A program made the position numbers and the translations under genes. A stretch of 64,000 bases of DNA from Auraticoccus monumenti (GTDB taxonomy: Bacteria > Actinomycetota > Actinomycetes > Propionibacteriales > Propionibacteriaceae): assembly GCF_900101785.1 (NCBI RefSeq), contig NZ_LT629688.1, positions 186,001 to 250,000 on the forward strand. Reading direction: 5' to 3'. How positions within the stretch are numbered: position 1 is the stretch's first letter; every line of letters starts with the position of its first letter. Below the pieces are notes generated by a model, which searched no databases, was not told the DNA's origin, and was given only the letters and a program-made list of their open reading frames with translations. Positions 46,964-55,898 of this stretch are shown in pieces.

Positions 46964-48286
46964 GTGCCCCAGTACCTCAAGACCGGCCGCTCCAAGTCCT
47001 TCCTGGACACCGCCCAGGACGAGGTGAGCCAGCGGGTGCGGGCGATCATCGCCGACGTGCGGTCCGAGGGCGACGCGGCCGTCCGCCGGTACTCCGAGAC
47101 CTTCGACCGCTGGAGCCCGGAGTCCTTCCGGCTCAGCCCCGAGCAGGTGGCGGAGATCGTGGCCACGCTGCCCCAGCAGGTGATCGACGACATCCGCTTC
47201 GTGCAGGACCAGGTGCGCGGCTTCGCCGAGGCCCAGCGCGCCACTCTCACCGACCTCGAGGTCGAGACCCTCCCCGGGGTCTTCCTGGGTCACAAGCAGG
47301 TCCCGATCGACTCCGCCGGCGCCTACATCCCCGGCGGCAAGTACCCGCTGACCGCGTCCGCGCACATGACGATCCTCACCGCCAAGGCCGCCGGGGTGCC
47401 GCGGGTCGTCGCCTGCACCCCGCCGATCCAGGGCGAGATCCCGGCCGCCACCGTGGCCGCCATGGCCATGGCCGGCGCGGACGAGATCTACCTGCTGGGC
47501 GGGGTCCAGGCGGTGGCCGCGATGGCCGTGGGCACCGAGACGGTGCAGCCGGTGGCCATGATCGCCGGGCCCGGCAACGCCTACGTGGCCGAGGCGAAGC
47601 GGCAGCTGTTCGGCGAGGTGGGCATCGACCTGTTCGCCGGGCCCACCGAGGTGCTGCTCATCGCCGACGACGACGCCGACCCCTTCGTCTGCGCGGTGGA
47701 CCTGCTCTCCCAGGCCGAGCACGGCCCCGAGTCCCCGGCCGTGCTGGTCACCACCAGCCGGCGGGTGGCCGAGCAGACCATCGCCCACGTCGAGGCGATC
47801 CTGCCCGGCATGCCCACCCGGGACTACGCGGAGCCGGCCTGGCGCGACTACGGCCAGGTGGTCGTGGTCGACGACCTCGACGAGGCCTTCGCGGTGGGTG
47901 ACGCGCTGGCGTCCGAGCACGTCCAGATCCTGACCGCCGAGCCGCGCCAGGCGCTGGACAAGATGCGCAACTTCGGCGCCCTGTTCCTCGGCGAGAACAC
48001 CTGCGTCTCCTACGGGGACAAGGTGATCGGCACCAACCACGTGCTGCCCACCCTGGGTTCGGCGCGCTACACCGGCGGGCTGTGGGTCGGGAAGTACCTG
48101 AAGACCGTGACCTACCAGGAGGTCCGCTCGGAGGAGACCAGCGGGATGCTCGGCGAGGTCTGCGGTCGCGCCTCCCGGGTGGAGCGCTTCGAGGGTCACG
48201 CCCGCTCCGGGGACGTGCGGGCCTGGAAGCACGCCGGCCAGCGCTTCGACTGGATCGACGCCCTGACCACCTCCCCCGCCCGATGA
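46964..48286 (+). CDS. Histidinol-dehydrogenase-family alcohol dehydrogenase, catabolic paralogue 1
   Basis: A 440-residue HisD-fold enzyme. AGAYIPGGKYPLTASAHM, GPGNAYVAEAKRQLFG and LLSQAEHGP (zinc Gln/His), SEHVQI (catalytic Glu-His) and GTNHVLPT are conserved, as is a C-terminal zinc His in RFEGH. HisD enzymes oxidise a primary alcohol to the acid in two NAD-dependent steps. The operon with an SDR and an HpcH aldolase under LacI control argues against histidine synthesis; HpsN, a sulfopropanediol dehydrogenase, is a known catabolic member of this family. AGGAGG lies 5 bases before the GTG. Substrate unknown. Confidence 0.85.
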   Translation: MPQYLKTGRSKSFLDTAQDEVSQRVRAIIADVRSEGDAAVRRYSETFDRWSPESFRLSPEQVAEIVATLPQQVIDDIRFVQDQVRGFAEAQRATLTDLEVETLPGVFLGHKQVPIDSAGAYIPGGKYPLTASAHMTILTAKAAGVPRVVACTPPIQGEIPAATVAAMAMAGADEIYLLGGVQAVAAMAVGTETVQPVAMIAGPGNAYVAEAKRQLFGEVGIDLFAGPTEVLLIADDDADPFVCAVDLLSQAEHGPESPAVLVTTSRRVAEQTIAHVEAILPGMPTRDYAEPAWRDYGQVVVVDDLDEAFAVGDALASEHVQILTAEPRQALDKMRNFGALFLGENTCVSYGDKVIGTNHVLPTLGSARYTGGLWVGKYLKTVTYQEVRSEETSGMLGEVCGRASRVERFEGHARSGDVRAWKHAGQRFDWIDALTTSPAR

Positions 48287-49053
48287 CCGCCGGCCCGACG
48301 ACCCTCGAGGGCAGGACGGCCCTGGTCACCGGCGGCGGCAACGGCCTGGGCGCGGCCATCGCCACGGCCCTCCACGGGGCCGGCGCGCGGGTGCTGCTGG
48401 TCGGTCGCCGCACGGACACCCTCGAGCAGGTGGCGGAGCGTCTCGGGGACCGGGTGCGGTGCGCGACCGCCGACGTCTCCGACCCCGACCAGGTGGCCGC
48501 CCTGGCCGCGGAGCTGGCCGACGAGGACGTCTCGGTGCTGGTCAACAACGCCGGGATCGCCGGCCCGGTGGCCCCGCTGACTGAGATCGCCGTCGAGGAG
48601 TGGGACGAGGTCTTCGACGTCAACGTCCGCGGGGTGTTCCTGATGTGCCGGGCGTTCCTGCCGCCGATGGTGGCCGCCGGACGGGGTGACGTGGTCAACC
48701 TCGCCTCGGTCTCGGGCAAGCGCCCGCTGGTGCGCCGAACCCCCTACTGCGCCTCCAAGATGGCCGTGATCGGGCTGACGTCCACGCTGGCCTTCGAGGT
48801 CGGGCCGGCCGGGGTGAACGTCAACTCGCTCTCCCCGGGCCCGGTCGAGGGGCCGCGGATGGAGCGCAACTTCCGGCTGGAGGCCGAGCGCTCGGCGGGC
48901 TCGGTCGAGGACGCCCGGGAGGCCTTCGTCTCCCGCGCCGCGCTGGGTCGGATGGTCACCGAGGAGGAGGTCGGCCGGGCCGTGCTGGGCATGCTGTCGA
49001 TGCCCGGCATGTGCGGCGCCGACGTCGACCTCTCCGCCGGGATGGTGGCCTGA
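48283..49053 (+). CDS. Short-chain dehydrogenase/reductase of the LacI-controlled operon
   Basis: A 256-residue classical SDR. The cofactor motif is TGGGNGLG near residue 17; NNAGIAG and the catalytic Ser and YCASK are present. It probably oxidises a secondary alcohol of the pathway intermediate to a ketone. The ATG overlaps the upstream hisD-like stop (ATGA), and its own stop overlaps the aldolase ATG (TGATG), so all three are translationally coupled. Confidence 0.87.
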   Translation: MTAGPTTLEGRTALVTGGGNGLGAAIATALHGAGARVLLVGRRTDTLEQVAERLGDRVRCATADVSDPDQVAALAAELADEDVSVLVNNAGIAGPVAPLTEIAVEEWDEVFDVNVRGVFLMCRAFLPPMVAAGRGDVVNLASVSGKRPLVRRTPYCASKMAVIGLTSTLAFEVGPAGVNVNSLSPGPVEGPRMERNFRLEAERSAGSVEDAREAFVSRAALGRMVTEEEVGRAVLGMLSMPGMCGADVDLSAGMVA

Positions 49054-49805
49054 TGGGTGTCCCGGCCCCGCGCCTGCGCCGGCGCCTGGACGAGGGCGAG
49101 CGGCTGCTCGGGGTGCTGCTGCGGCTGCCCAGCGAGGACCTGCTGGAGATGGCCGCGGTCAGCGGCTTCGACTTCGTGCTGATCGACTGCGAGCACGGCC
49201 CGGCCGACGTGGTCGAGCTGCGCCGCCACGTCACCGTCGCCCAGCTGCACGGCGTGGACGTCCTGGTCCGAACCGGCAGCGACGAGCCGGCACTGGTGCT
49301 GCGGGCCCTGGACCAGGGCGCCGCCGGCGTGGTCGCCCCGCACACCGACGACCCGGCCACCGCGACCCGGCTGGTGGACTCGGTGCGCTACCCGCCGCAC
49401 GGGCACCGCGGCTTCGCCACCTACACCCGGGCCGGCGACTTCGGCCGGGTGCCGGCCGCGGAGCACCGCGAGCGCGCCGCCCAGGCGCTGGTGATCGGGA
49501 TGATCGAGTCCCCCGACGGGGTGCGTGCCGTCGACGCGGTGCTCGACGTCCCCGGCCTGGACGGTCTGATGGTGGGCGCGGCCGACCTGGCGGCCTCCCG
49601 CACCGGGGACGACCCGCCGCTGCAGGAGTGCCTGGACACCGTCCACCGCGCCGTCGCCGCGCACGGGGCGCTGCGGATGGACATCGTGCTCACCCCCGAG
49701 CAGGCCTCGGCCTCGTTCGGGGCCGGCGCGCAGCTGGTGGTCTACAACACCGCCGAAGTCCTGATGCGCCACCTCGCCCAGCTGGCGGCCGTCCGCCCGC
49801 GCTGA
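49053..49805 (+). CDS. HpcH/HpaI-family class II aldolase
   Basis: A 250-residue enzyme of the phosphoenolpyruvate/pyruvate superfamily. LIDCEHGPAD carries the catalytic His region, RYPPHGHRGF the phosphate/carboxylate loop and MIESPDGV the metal-binding Glu. Members cleave 2-keto-3-deoxy or 4-hydroxy-2-oxo acids to pyruvate and an aldehyde. The final helical part is divergent. It is last of the three-gene operon and is expected to do the carbon-carbon cleavage after the two dehydrogenases. Confidence 0.85.
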   Translation: MGVPAPRLRRRLDEGERLLGVLLRLPSEDLLEMAAVSGFDFVLIDCEHGPADVVELRRHVTVAQLHGVDVLVRTGSDEPALVLRALDQGAAGVVAPHTDDPATATRLVDSVRYPPHGHRGFATYTRAGDFGRVPAAEHRERAAQALVIGMIESPDGVRAVDAVLDVPGLDGLMVGAADLAASRTGDDPPLQECLDTVHRAVAAHGALRMDIVLTPEQASASFGAGAQLVVYNTAEVLMRHLAQLAAVRPR

Positions 49806-49869
49806 CGCCCGGAGGTCCCCGGCCGCCGAGCGGTGGCTCGAGGAGCGGGACCCTCGGGCTGGGGGCGGG

Positions 49870-50664
49870 TCAGAGGACAGCGGCGGCGACGTCGTCGAAC
49901 CGGGGGAAGTGCTGGTCCGGGAGCCCTGCACCCACCGGGACACCCAGGCCGTCGGTGCACACGTGCGGAGTGCCGGTGAAGGTCAGGTCACGGTCGACGT
50001 AGATGGTGACGAAGGCGAGTCGGAGCTCGTCGGTGTCGTTGCGGTTGGCGGTGTGCGGTGTGTAGCCGTTGTGGAAGGTGACGTCGCCGGCCCGCAGCGG
50101 GATCGTCACCCGCGGTTCCCAGACCAGGTCGGCGGCGGCCTGGAACAGGTCGGTGCGGTCGGCGAGGTCGACCGGGCGGATGTCGCGTCGCTCGTGCTGG
50201 CCCGGGATGAAGGACATGCAGCCGCGCTCGACGGGGACGTCGACCAGGGCCACCCAGGCCGACAGGCTGTGACGGGAGCCCGCGTGCGGCCAGTAGGGGG
50301 CGTCCTGGTGGTACTCGGTGGCCGCGCCGTTGTGGGGCTCCTTGGCCAGCAGCTGGTCGTGCCACAGCCGCAACGGGATGCCGGCGAGCTGGGTGGCGTG
50401 ACGGGCCAGCAGCGGGTGCGTCGTCAGCCCGCGCAGGGTCTCGTCGGACTGCCAGACGTTCACCACCTGCCGGAAGATCGGGTTGTCGGCGTCCATCGCC
50501 GTGCCCGTCTGGTGGACGTGCCGGGCGGCCTCCCGGTACGTCACGACCTCCTCGGGGGTGAGCACGCCGGGCAGGTGGACGAAGCCGTCGCTGCGGTACT
50601 GCTCGACGGTCTCCGCGCTCAGCGGGCGGTGGCCCGCGGTGGTCGTGGTGGTGTCGGTGCTCAT
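49870..50664 (-). CDS. Phytanoyl-CoA dioxygenase (PhyH)-family oxygenase
   Basis: A 264-residue Fe(II)/2-oxoglutarate oxygenase. EYHQDAPYW holds the proximal His and Asp of the facial triad; PHTANRN has the distal His, and the Arg of ELRLAFV should bind 2-oxoglutarate. The substrate of such proteins ranges widely over small molecules. AGGAG precedes the ATG. It is divergent from an AraC-type regulator that probably controls it. No LacI-type site is seen, so it may lie outside the regulon. Confidence 0.82.
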   Translation of the reverse strand: MSTDTTTTTAGHRPLSAETVEQYRSDGFVHLPGVLTPEEVVTYREAARHVHQTGTAMDADNPIFRQVVNVWQSDETLRGLTTHPLLARHATQLAGIPLRLWHDQLLAKEPHNGAATEYHQDAPYWPHAGSRHSLSAWVALVDVPVERGCMSFIPGQHERRDIRPVDLADRTDLFQAAADLVWEPRVTIPLRAGDVTFHNGYTPHTANRNDTDELRLAFVTIYVDRDLTFTGTPHVCTDGLGVPVGAGLPDQHFPRFDDVAAAVL

Positions 50665-50792
50665 GGTCGCTCCTGGTGGTGACGAGCCGCCACCTGGGCG
50701 GTGGGCGGATGGCTCCACGCTGCCGGACCCTCCCCGGTCCGCGACAGGACGACGGTCGCGTCGGGTAGCACGATCCTGCACCCCGCTCCCCC

Positions 50793-50798
50793 TAACCT
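50793..50798 (+). promoter_or_regulatory. -10 box of a leaderless promoter (AraC)
   Basis: TAACCT is followed by 7 bases and the ATG at 50806. Confidence 0.6.
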
Positions 50799-50805
50799 CG
50801 GCGGC

Positions 50806-51783
50806 ATGACCTCCTCTGGCGTGCTGCACCAGCAGACCCGCGCCCTGGCCTTCGCCGGCCAGCTGGTGCCGGTGGCCTGCGAACGTCTGCGGGTGGGGGC
50901 GGCGGTGGGTCCCCACACCCACGACTTCCTCGAGCTGGCCGTCGTGCTGTCGGGCGCGTGCCGGTACGTGACGCAGGCGACGCGACGGACGCTCTCGCCC
51001 GGGGACGTGGTGGTGGTCCGACCCGGTGCCTGGCACGCGTTCGAGGCCCCGCAGGACCTCGAGGTCTACAACCTCTACGTCGGCCCCGAGCTGCTCCGCG
51101 GGGAGCTGTCCTGGACCCTGGACCATCCTGCGCTGGCCCACGCGCTCATCCACGGCGGCGAGTCCACGGCCCCCCTGACCGGGGCCGCGCTGGAGCGGGT
51201 GATCGGGTGGCTGGACCAGGTGCAGCAGGTGGCGGGTCGTGGGCCCACCCGGGACGACCGGGCCTCCCAGCGTGTGCTGCGTCTGGGCCTCCTCGCGTGC
51301 GTCCTCTCGGAGCTGCTGTCGAGCGAGGTGGGAGGCCCGGCGGGCCGGACGTCTCTCACCCGGGAGGTGCGCAAGGTCATCACCGTGATGGAGGAAGATC
51401 CCGCCCACCCCTGGACGGTCGGCGAGCTGGCCCGGCAGGTGGGGCTCTCGGAGTCCCAGCTGCACCGCCGCTTCCTCGACCAGGTGGGGGTCACGCCCAT
51501 CCGGTGGCTGATCCGCACCCGGGCCGAGAAGGCGGCCGCCCTGCTGGCCGGCACCGACCTCACCGTGGCCGGCATCGGGCGCGCGGTCGGCTGGCCCGAC
51601 CCGAACTACGCCACACGACGCTTCCGCAGCGCCTACGCGATGACGCCCTCGGCCTACCGGGCCCGGTTCTCCTTCCTCGCCCCTCCGGCCGTCGCGGCGG
51701 AGGCGCGCGTCCCGCCACCTGCTTCGCGGCAGCCGGCCCCCGGGTCCGGCGAACCAGCAGCCTCGACTCTCCCGGCGCGCTGA
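50806..51783 (+). CDS. AraC-family regulator with cupin sensor domain
   Basis: A 325-residue regulator. The N-terminal cupin (VGPHTHDFLELAVVLSG, then PGDVVVVRPGAWHAF) is the ligand domain, and the C-terminal double HTH (about 190-285) has WTVGELARQVGLSESQLHRR and TVAGIGRAVGWPDPNYATR. A Pro/Ala tail of about 35 residues follows. It is divergent from the PhyH gene; local control of it is likely. The following gap (51784-52006) shows no clear feature. Confidence 0.87.
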   Translation: MTSSGVLHQQTRALAFAGQLVPVACERLRVGAAVGPHTHDFLELAVVLSGACRYVTQATRRTLSPGDVVVVRPGAWHAFEAPQDLEVYNLYVGPELLRGELSWTLDHPALAHALIHGGESTAPLTGAALERVIGWLDQVQQVAGRGPTRDDRASQRVLRLGLLACVLSELLSSEVGGPAGRTSLTREVRKVITVMEEDPAHPWTVGELARQVGLSESQLHRRFLDQVGVTPIRWLIRTRAEKAAALLAGTDLTVAGIGRAVGWPDPNYATRRFRSAYAMTPSAYRARFSFLAPPAVAAEARVPPPASRQPAPGSGEPAASTLPAR

Positions 51784-52006
51784 CGACGCAGCAGCCGTCC
51801 GCCCGAGGAGACCAGAGGCGTGTCGCCACGAGGGTCCACCGGTGAGCCACGGACCGGACGTCGCGACGTCCCCACCGATCCGGCGACGTCCGTACCACCC
51901 TGCCCGGACCCCCGGTGGCCACCGGCCGACCAGGGTCGCCTCGACCGGCGACGACCCGGCACGTCCGGGCCACTCGCCCCCACAACCGTCCAGGACGTCG
52001 GGCCGG

Positions 52007-52657
52007 TCAGCGTCCGACGTCGCTGACGGCCTCCTCCACCGGTGTCGTGCCCTGGTTGAGCTCCAGGATGCGCCGGCGGATGCGCGGCTGGTGCACCAGC
52101 GCGGCGAGGACCGTCGCGACGTCGGCCCGGCTCACCTGCTCGTGGAGCTCCGCCGGTCCGAGCGAGACCGTGCCGGCGGCCGGGTCGTCGGTGAGCAGCG
52201 CGGGGCGGAGTACCAGCCAGTCCAGCCCCGTGCGGACCAGGGCGACCTCGGCGGCCTTCTTGACGGCGAAGTAGTACTCGACCTCCTCACCCAGCTCCCG
52301 CTCGCGCCAGGACTCGGGCAGCACGGACACCAGCAGGAAGCGGTCGACCCCGGCGACCCGGGCCGCCTCGGCCGCCCTGGCCACCCCCTCGCCGTCGACG
52401 GCGGTGGTCACGTCCCGGTGACCGCCGTTCGAGCCGGCGGCGTAGACCACGGCGTCGGCGCCCTCGAGCAGCGCCGCCAGCTCCGGCACACCCCAGTCCG
52501 CCAGCTCACCCACCACGACCTCGGCCCCGCGCCGCTCCCACTCGGTGCGCTGGGCCTCCCGGCGGACCAGCCCCCGCACGGTGTCCCCGCGCGCCAGCAG
52601 CCGCTCCGCGAGCAGCCCACCGACCGCACCGCTGATCCCGATGATGACGACCTCCAC
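52007..52657 (-). CDS. NAD(P)-binding atypical SDR (NmrA-like)
   Basis: A 216-residue protein with the atypical dinucleotide motif IIGISGAVGGLLAERL at the start and VVYAAGSNGG. YYFAVKKAAE carries a possible Tyr-x3-Lys pair. Such single-domain NAD(P)-binding proteins often act as isomerases, reductases or redox sensors. GTG start. It lies 4 bp after the MFS gene stop in the same direction, so the two form an operon. Confidence 0.75.
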   Translation of the reverse strand: MEVVIIGISGAVGGLLAERLLARGDTVRGLVRREAQRTEWERRGAEVVVGELADWGVPELAALLEGADAVVYAAGSNGGHRDVTTAVDGEGVARAAEAARVAGVDRFLLVSVLPESWRERELGEEVEYYFAVKKAAEVALVRTGLDWLVLRPALLTDDPAAGTVSLGPAELHEQVSRADVATVLAALVHQPRIRRRILELNQGTTPVEEAVSDVGR

Positions 52658-52661
52658 CGGC

Positions 52662-53930
52662 CTACCTCTCCTCCTGCGTCGTGACGGCTCCTGCCTCCCC
52701 CGCCGTCGATGATCCTCCCGGTGCCGGCCCGGGGTCGGCGGCCGGGCCCTCGAGCGCGGCCCCGGACGTCCGGACGCGGTGGGCGAGGACCGCCGCCACC
52801 ACCCCGGCCACGAGGGGGAGCAGCATGGCGGCGCGCAGGTCCACGGCGTCGGACACGACGCCGACGACCGGGGAGGTGACCAGGAACCCCAGCCGCATCA
52901 ACCACCCCAGCAGCGCGATGCCCGTCCCCGCGGGCAGACCCGGGACCCGGTCCGCGGCGGCGAAGGCGGCCGGGACGAGGGTGGCGCTCCCGAACCCGGT
53001 CAGCGCGAGACCGACCAGCGTCAGCGGGTGCGGCACGGGCAGCACGACCACCAGCATCCCGAGCGCGATCAGCACTCCCCCGGCGCGGGCCACCGACGCG
53101 CGTCCCCACCGGTCGGTCATCGGGTCCCCCACCAGGCGCCCCACGAACTGCGCGGCCAGCACGACGGTCAGCCCCAGCCCGGCGACCACCTCCGGCGCGG
53201 ACGTCTCGGTCTGCAGGAACAGCACGGTCCAGTTGTTGGCGATGTCCTCCACCAGGGTGCCGCAGATCGCCAGCAGCACCAGCGGCAGCAGCAGCCTCCA
53301 GGCGCGGGCACGAGGACGGTCCCCCGGCACCTCCTCGCCGGCCAGGGTCGGGCGCGTCTGCGCGTCCGGCACCCCGGCCAGGACCGAGGCCAGCACCGCC
53401 ACCACCGACCAGACGGTCCCGTTGACCAGCATCTGGGTGCCGATGGCGACGTCGGAGGCGGCGGCCCAGGCGCCGACCGCACCGCCGCAGGCGGCGCCCA
53501 GGCTCCACAGCGCGTGGAAGGAGTTGATCATCGAGCGCCTGCCCCAGCGCTCCACCGCCACGCCGTGGACGTTCTGCGCGGCGTCGACCACGGCGTCCAG
53601 GGCCCCGGCGACCAGCAGCGCGGCGAAGAACGCCCACGTCGACCCGCTCGTCCCGGCCAGCCAGGTGCTGGCCGCGAGCAGCACGGAGCCGACGGCCGTC
53701 ACCCGCCGCGCACCCAGGGCACGGATGACCTTGCCGGCCAGGGAGGCGGTGAGGATCGCACCGAGCGGGAAGGCGACCACCGTGGTGCCGAAGCCGGTGC
53801 CGCTCAGGTCGAGGGCGGACTTGATCTCGGGGTAGCGCGGCAGGAGGGCGGCGAGCAGGACGCCGTTGGTGAAGAACATCAGCGAGACGCCCAGGCGGGC
53901 GCGCCGGGGTGTGGGGCGGAGAGAGGGCAC
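52662..53930 (-). CDS. MFS transporter
   Basis: A 422-residue major facilitator with about 12 membrane helices. The loop 2-3 motif is reduced (GKVIRALGARRV), and DPMTDRWGRASVAR lies at the equivalent loop of the second half. The C-terminal tail of about 40 residues is Pro/Gly-rich. Similarity is to FucP-like and general sugar/drug MFS members; the substrate is unknown. GTG start 6 bases after a -10 box. It is divergent from a DeoR-type regulator only 29 bp away. Confidence 0.83.
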   Translation of the reverse strand: MPSLRPTPRRARLGVSLMFFTNGVLLAALLPRYPEIKSALDLSGTGFGTTVVAFPLGAILTASLAGKVIRALGARRVTAVGSVLLAASTWLAGTSGSTWAFFAALLVAGALDAVVDAAQNVHGVAVERWGRRSMINSFHALWSLGAACGGAVGAWAAASDVAIGTQMLVNGTVWSVVAVLASVLAGVPDAQTRPTLAGEEVPGDRPRARAWRLLLPLVLLAICGTLVEDIANNWTVLFLQTETSAPEVVAGLGLTVVLAAQFVGRLVGDPMTDRWGRASVARAGGVLIALGMLVVVLPVPHPLTLVGLALTGFGSATLVPAAFAAADRVPGLPAGTGIALLGWLMRLGFLVTSPVVGVVSDAVDLRAAMLLPLVAGVVAAVLAHRVRTSGAALEGPAADPGPAPGGSSTAGEAGAVTTQEER

Positions 53931-53936
53931 CCGCGC

Positions 53937-53942
53937 ACGCTA
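53937..53942 (-). promoter_or_regulatory. -10 box of a leaderless promoter (MFS)
   Basis: TAGCGT on the minus strand is 6 bases before the GTG at 53930. It lies inside the 29-bp divergent gap with the DeoR-type gene. Confidence 0.55.
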
Positions 53943-53959
53943 GGTGGTTGGATGATCAC

Positions 53960-54727
53960 GTGCAACGATCACTTCGTCACAAGGCGATCATGCGGGCGGT
54001 CTCGGGCGGCGCACCGGTCAGCGTGGTCGAGCTGGGTCGGCTGACCGGCGCCTCGGCGGTGACCATCCGCCGCGACCTCGCCGACCTCGCGGCGACGGGT
54101 GCGGTCACCCGGACCCACGGAGGCGTCCGCCGGGCGGCCAAGCGGGGGACCCAGATGCCGTTCGTCACGAGGTTCGAGACCGACCACGACCGCAAGAGCC
54201 GGCTCGCCGTCGCCGTGTCGCGACTGGTGGAGGACGAGGAGTCCCTGGTGCTGGACAACGGCACCACCTGCCTGGCGGTGGCCTCCGCCCTGGCGGGGCG
54301 GCCGCTGACGGTGATGGCCCTGTCGCTGCACGCGGCGGCGGCGCTGGCCGCCCGTCCCGGGGTGGGCGTCGTGGTCCCGGGCGGACCGGTGGAGACGGAC
54401 TCCCTCGCCCTGGTCGGCGCGGCGGCCGTCGCGGCCGTCCGGGAGCTCAGCGTCGACACCGCCGTGCTCGGCGCCTGCTCGGCCTCACCCACCGACGGCC
54501 TGACGGCCACGACGTCCGACGACGCCCAGCTCAAGCGGGCCTGCCTGTCGGTCGCCCGCCGCAGGGTCCTGGTCGCCACCCCGGAGAAGTTCCAGCGGAC
54601 CTCGACGTTCCGGTTCGCCGCACCCGAGGACCTGACCCACCTGGTGACCACCGACGACGCCCCCGCCCCGACCCTGGAGGCCTTCCGGGACGCGGGCGTG
54701 GAGGTGGTCCTGGTCGAGGCCGGGTAG
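53960..54727 (+). CDS. DeoR-family transcriptional regulator
   Basis: A 255-residue regulator. The N-terminal winged HTH has SVVELGRLTGASAVTIRRDL and TRTHGG; the C-terminal DeoRC sugar-phosphate sensor has LVLDNGTTCLAVA and TAVLGACS. The expected effector is a phosphorylated sugar or polyol. The GTG start at 53960 lies within a GATCAC direct repeat (53954-53972) that could be its own operator. It is divergent from the MFS/SDR operon, its likely target. Confidence 0.87.
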   Translation: MQRSLRHKAIMRAVSGGAPVSVVELGRLTGASAVTIRRDLADLAATGAVTRTHGGVRRAAKRGTQMPFVTRFETDHDRKSRLAVAVSRLVEDEESLVLDNGTTCLAVASALAGRPLTVMALSLHAAAALAARPGVGVVVPGGPVETDSLALVGAAAVAAVRELSVDTAVLGACSASPTDGLTATTSDDAQLKRACLSVARRRVLVATPEKFQRTSTFRFAAPEDLTHLVTTDDAPAPTLEAFRDAGVEVVLVEAG

Positions 54728-54803
54728 CGGCAGCCGACCGGGGACACCTCCCGCACCCGACGATGAGGCACCGGGACGCCGTCGGAGGTTCAGGGCTGGA
54801 CGG

Positions 54804-55715
54804 TCAGGTCGCCTCCTCCGCCGCCTCCCGCGCCGACCCGTCCTCGGCCGACCTCCGACCCGGTCCGGCGCCGGTCGCCGGGGCCGCCCAGCTGGCGAGG
54901 AGGCGGAGGGCCTGCTCCGACGTCGACCCCCGCTCGGCGGTGTAGAGGAAGAGCGTCTGGTCCGGGTCCCCGGGCAGCGTCAGCGTCTCGAACTCCACCG
55001 TCAGGTCACCCACCACCGGGTGCCGCAGCCGCTTGGAGCCGAAGGTGCGCTGGTGCACCCGGTGCTCCTCCCACCAGGTCCGGAACTCGGGGCTGCTCGC
55101 GGACAGCTCTGCGACGAGCTCCCGGCCCGCCCGGTCGTCCGGGTCGTGACCGACCTCGAGCCGGAGGCTCTCCACCGCAGCCCGGGCCTGCACCTCCCAG
55201 TCCAGGAACAGCGCGCGGGCCTGGTCGCTGAGCAGCACCCAGCGCGCGTAGCTCCGCTGGCGGCGGGGGACGGCCTCGACGTCGGTGAAGAGGGCCCGGG
55301 CCAGCCGGTTGCTGGCCAGCACGTCGGTCCGCCGCCCCAGCACCAGCGCCGGCTGGGCGTCCAGGGACTCCAGCAGCTGGTGAATCCCCGGTCGCACCCG
55401 CTGCACCGCGGGCGCGCGCCGCGGTCCGGGACCGGTGGGTCCGACGAGGTGGTGCAGGTGGGTGCGGCCGGCCCCGTCCAGGCCCAGGGCGCGGGCGACG
55501 GCGTCGAGCACCCCGGCCGAGGGGACGATCCGGCGTCCCTGCTCCAGACGGGTGTAGTAGTCGGTGGACACCCCGGCCAGGAACGCCACCTCCTCCCGAC
55601 GCAGCCCCGGCACGCGTCGGACCCGGCCGTCAGCGGGCAGCCCGGCACGGCCCGGGTCGGCGGCGGCACGCGCCCGGCGCAGGAAGTCCGCCAGCTCCTC
55701 GTTCGTGGTGGCCAT
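54804..55715 (-). CDS. XRE-family regulator with MmyB-like ligand-binding domain
   Basis: A 303-residue regulator. The N-terminal HTH (about 25-85) has LRREEVAFLAGVSTDYYTRL. The MmyB-like PAS-type domain (about 110-280) includes VLASNRLARALFTD and GDLTVEFETLTLPGDPDQTL. Such proteins commonly repress a divergent SDR gene and may bind fatty-acid-like ligands. The ATG at 55715 was chosen from the conserved N-terminus; a weak CATGCT box lies 6 bases upstream. Confidence 0.87.
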   Translation of the reverse strand: MATTNEELADFLRRARAAADPGRAGLPADGRVRRVPGLRREEVAFLAGVSTDYYTRLEQGRRIVPSAGVLDAVARALGLDGAGRTHLHHLVGPTGPGPRRAPAVQRVRPGIHQLLESLDAQPALVLGRRTDVLASNRLARALFTDVEAVPRRQRSYARWVLLSDQARALFLDWEVQARAAVESLRLEVGHDPDDRAGRELVAELSASSPEFRTWWEEHRVHQRTFGSKRLRHPVVGDLTVEFETLTLPGDPDQTLFLYTAERGSTSEQALRLLASWAAPATGAGPGRRSAEDGSAREAAEEAT

Positions 55716-55754
55716 GCCCCCAGCATGACGCGCCCTCCTCCCGGCGGTGGCCCG

Positions 55755-55787
55755 CCTGGGTGGGTCGGTGCGTCCTAGGCGGGTCGG
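55755..55787. promoter_or_regulatory. 14-bp direct repeat between the XRE-type regulator and SDR genes
   Basis: CCTGGGTGGGTCGG (55755-55768) and CCTAGGCGGGTCGG (55774-55787) agree at 12 of 14 positions with a 19-bp period. They lie in the 183-bp divergent region and are the best candidate operator of the XRE-type regulator. Confidence 0.5.
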
Positions 55788-55898
55788 GACCAGGTCGGAG
55801 CGGGCTGGCTGTGGCGCCCCGGAACCCCTCCCCGGGGACCAGCCTGGAGGTGTCCCCGCCACCCGGCGGAGCACCACTCACCTCCCGAGGAGCAACCC

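Noticed and set aside
46964-49805. Naming the operon as sulfopropanediol or sulfoquinovose degradation
   Set aside because: HpsN similarity is only at family level. No sulfonate-specific lyase, dehydratase or sulfite exporter is seen.
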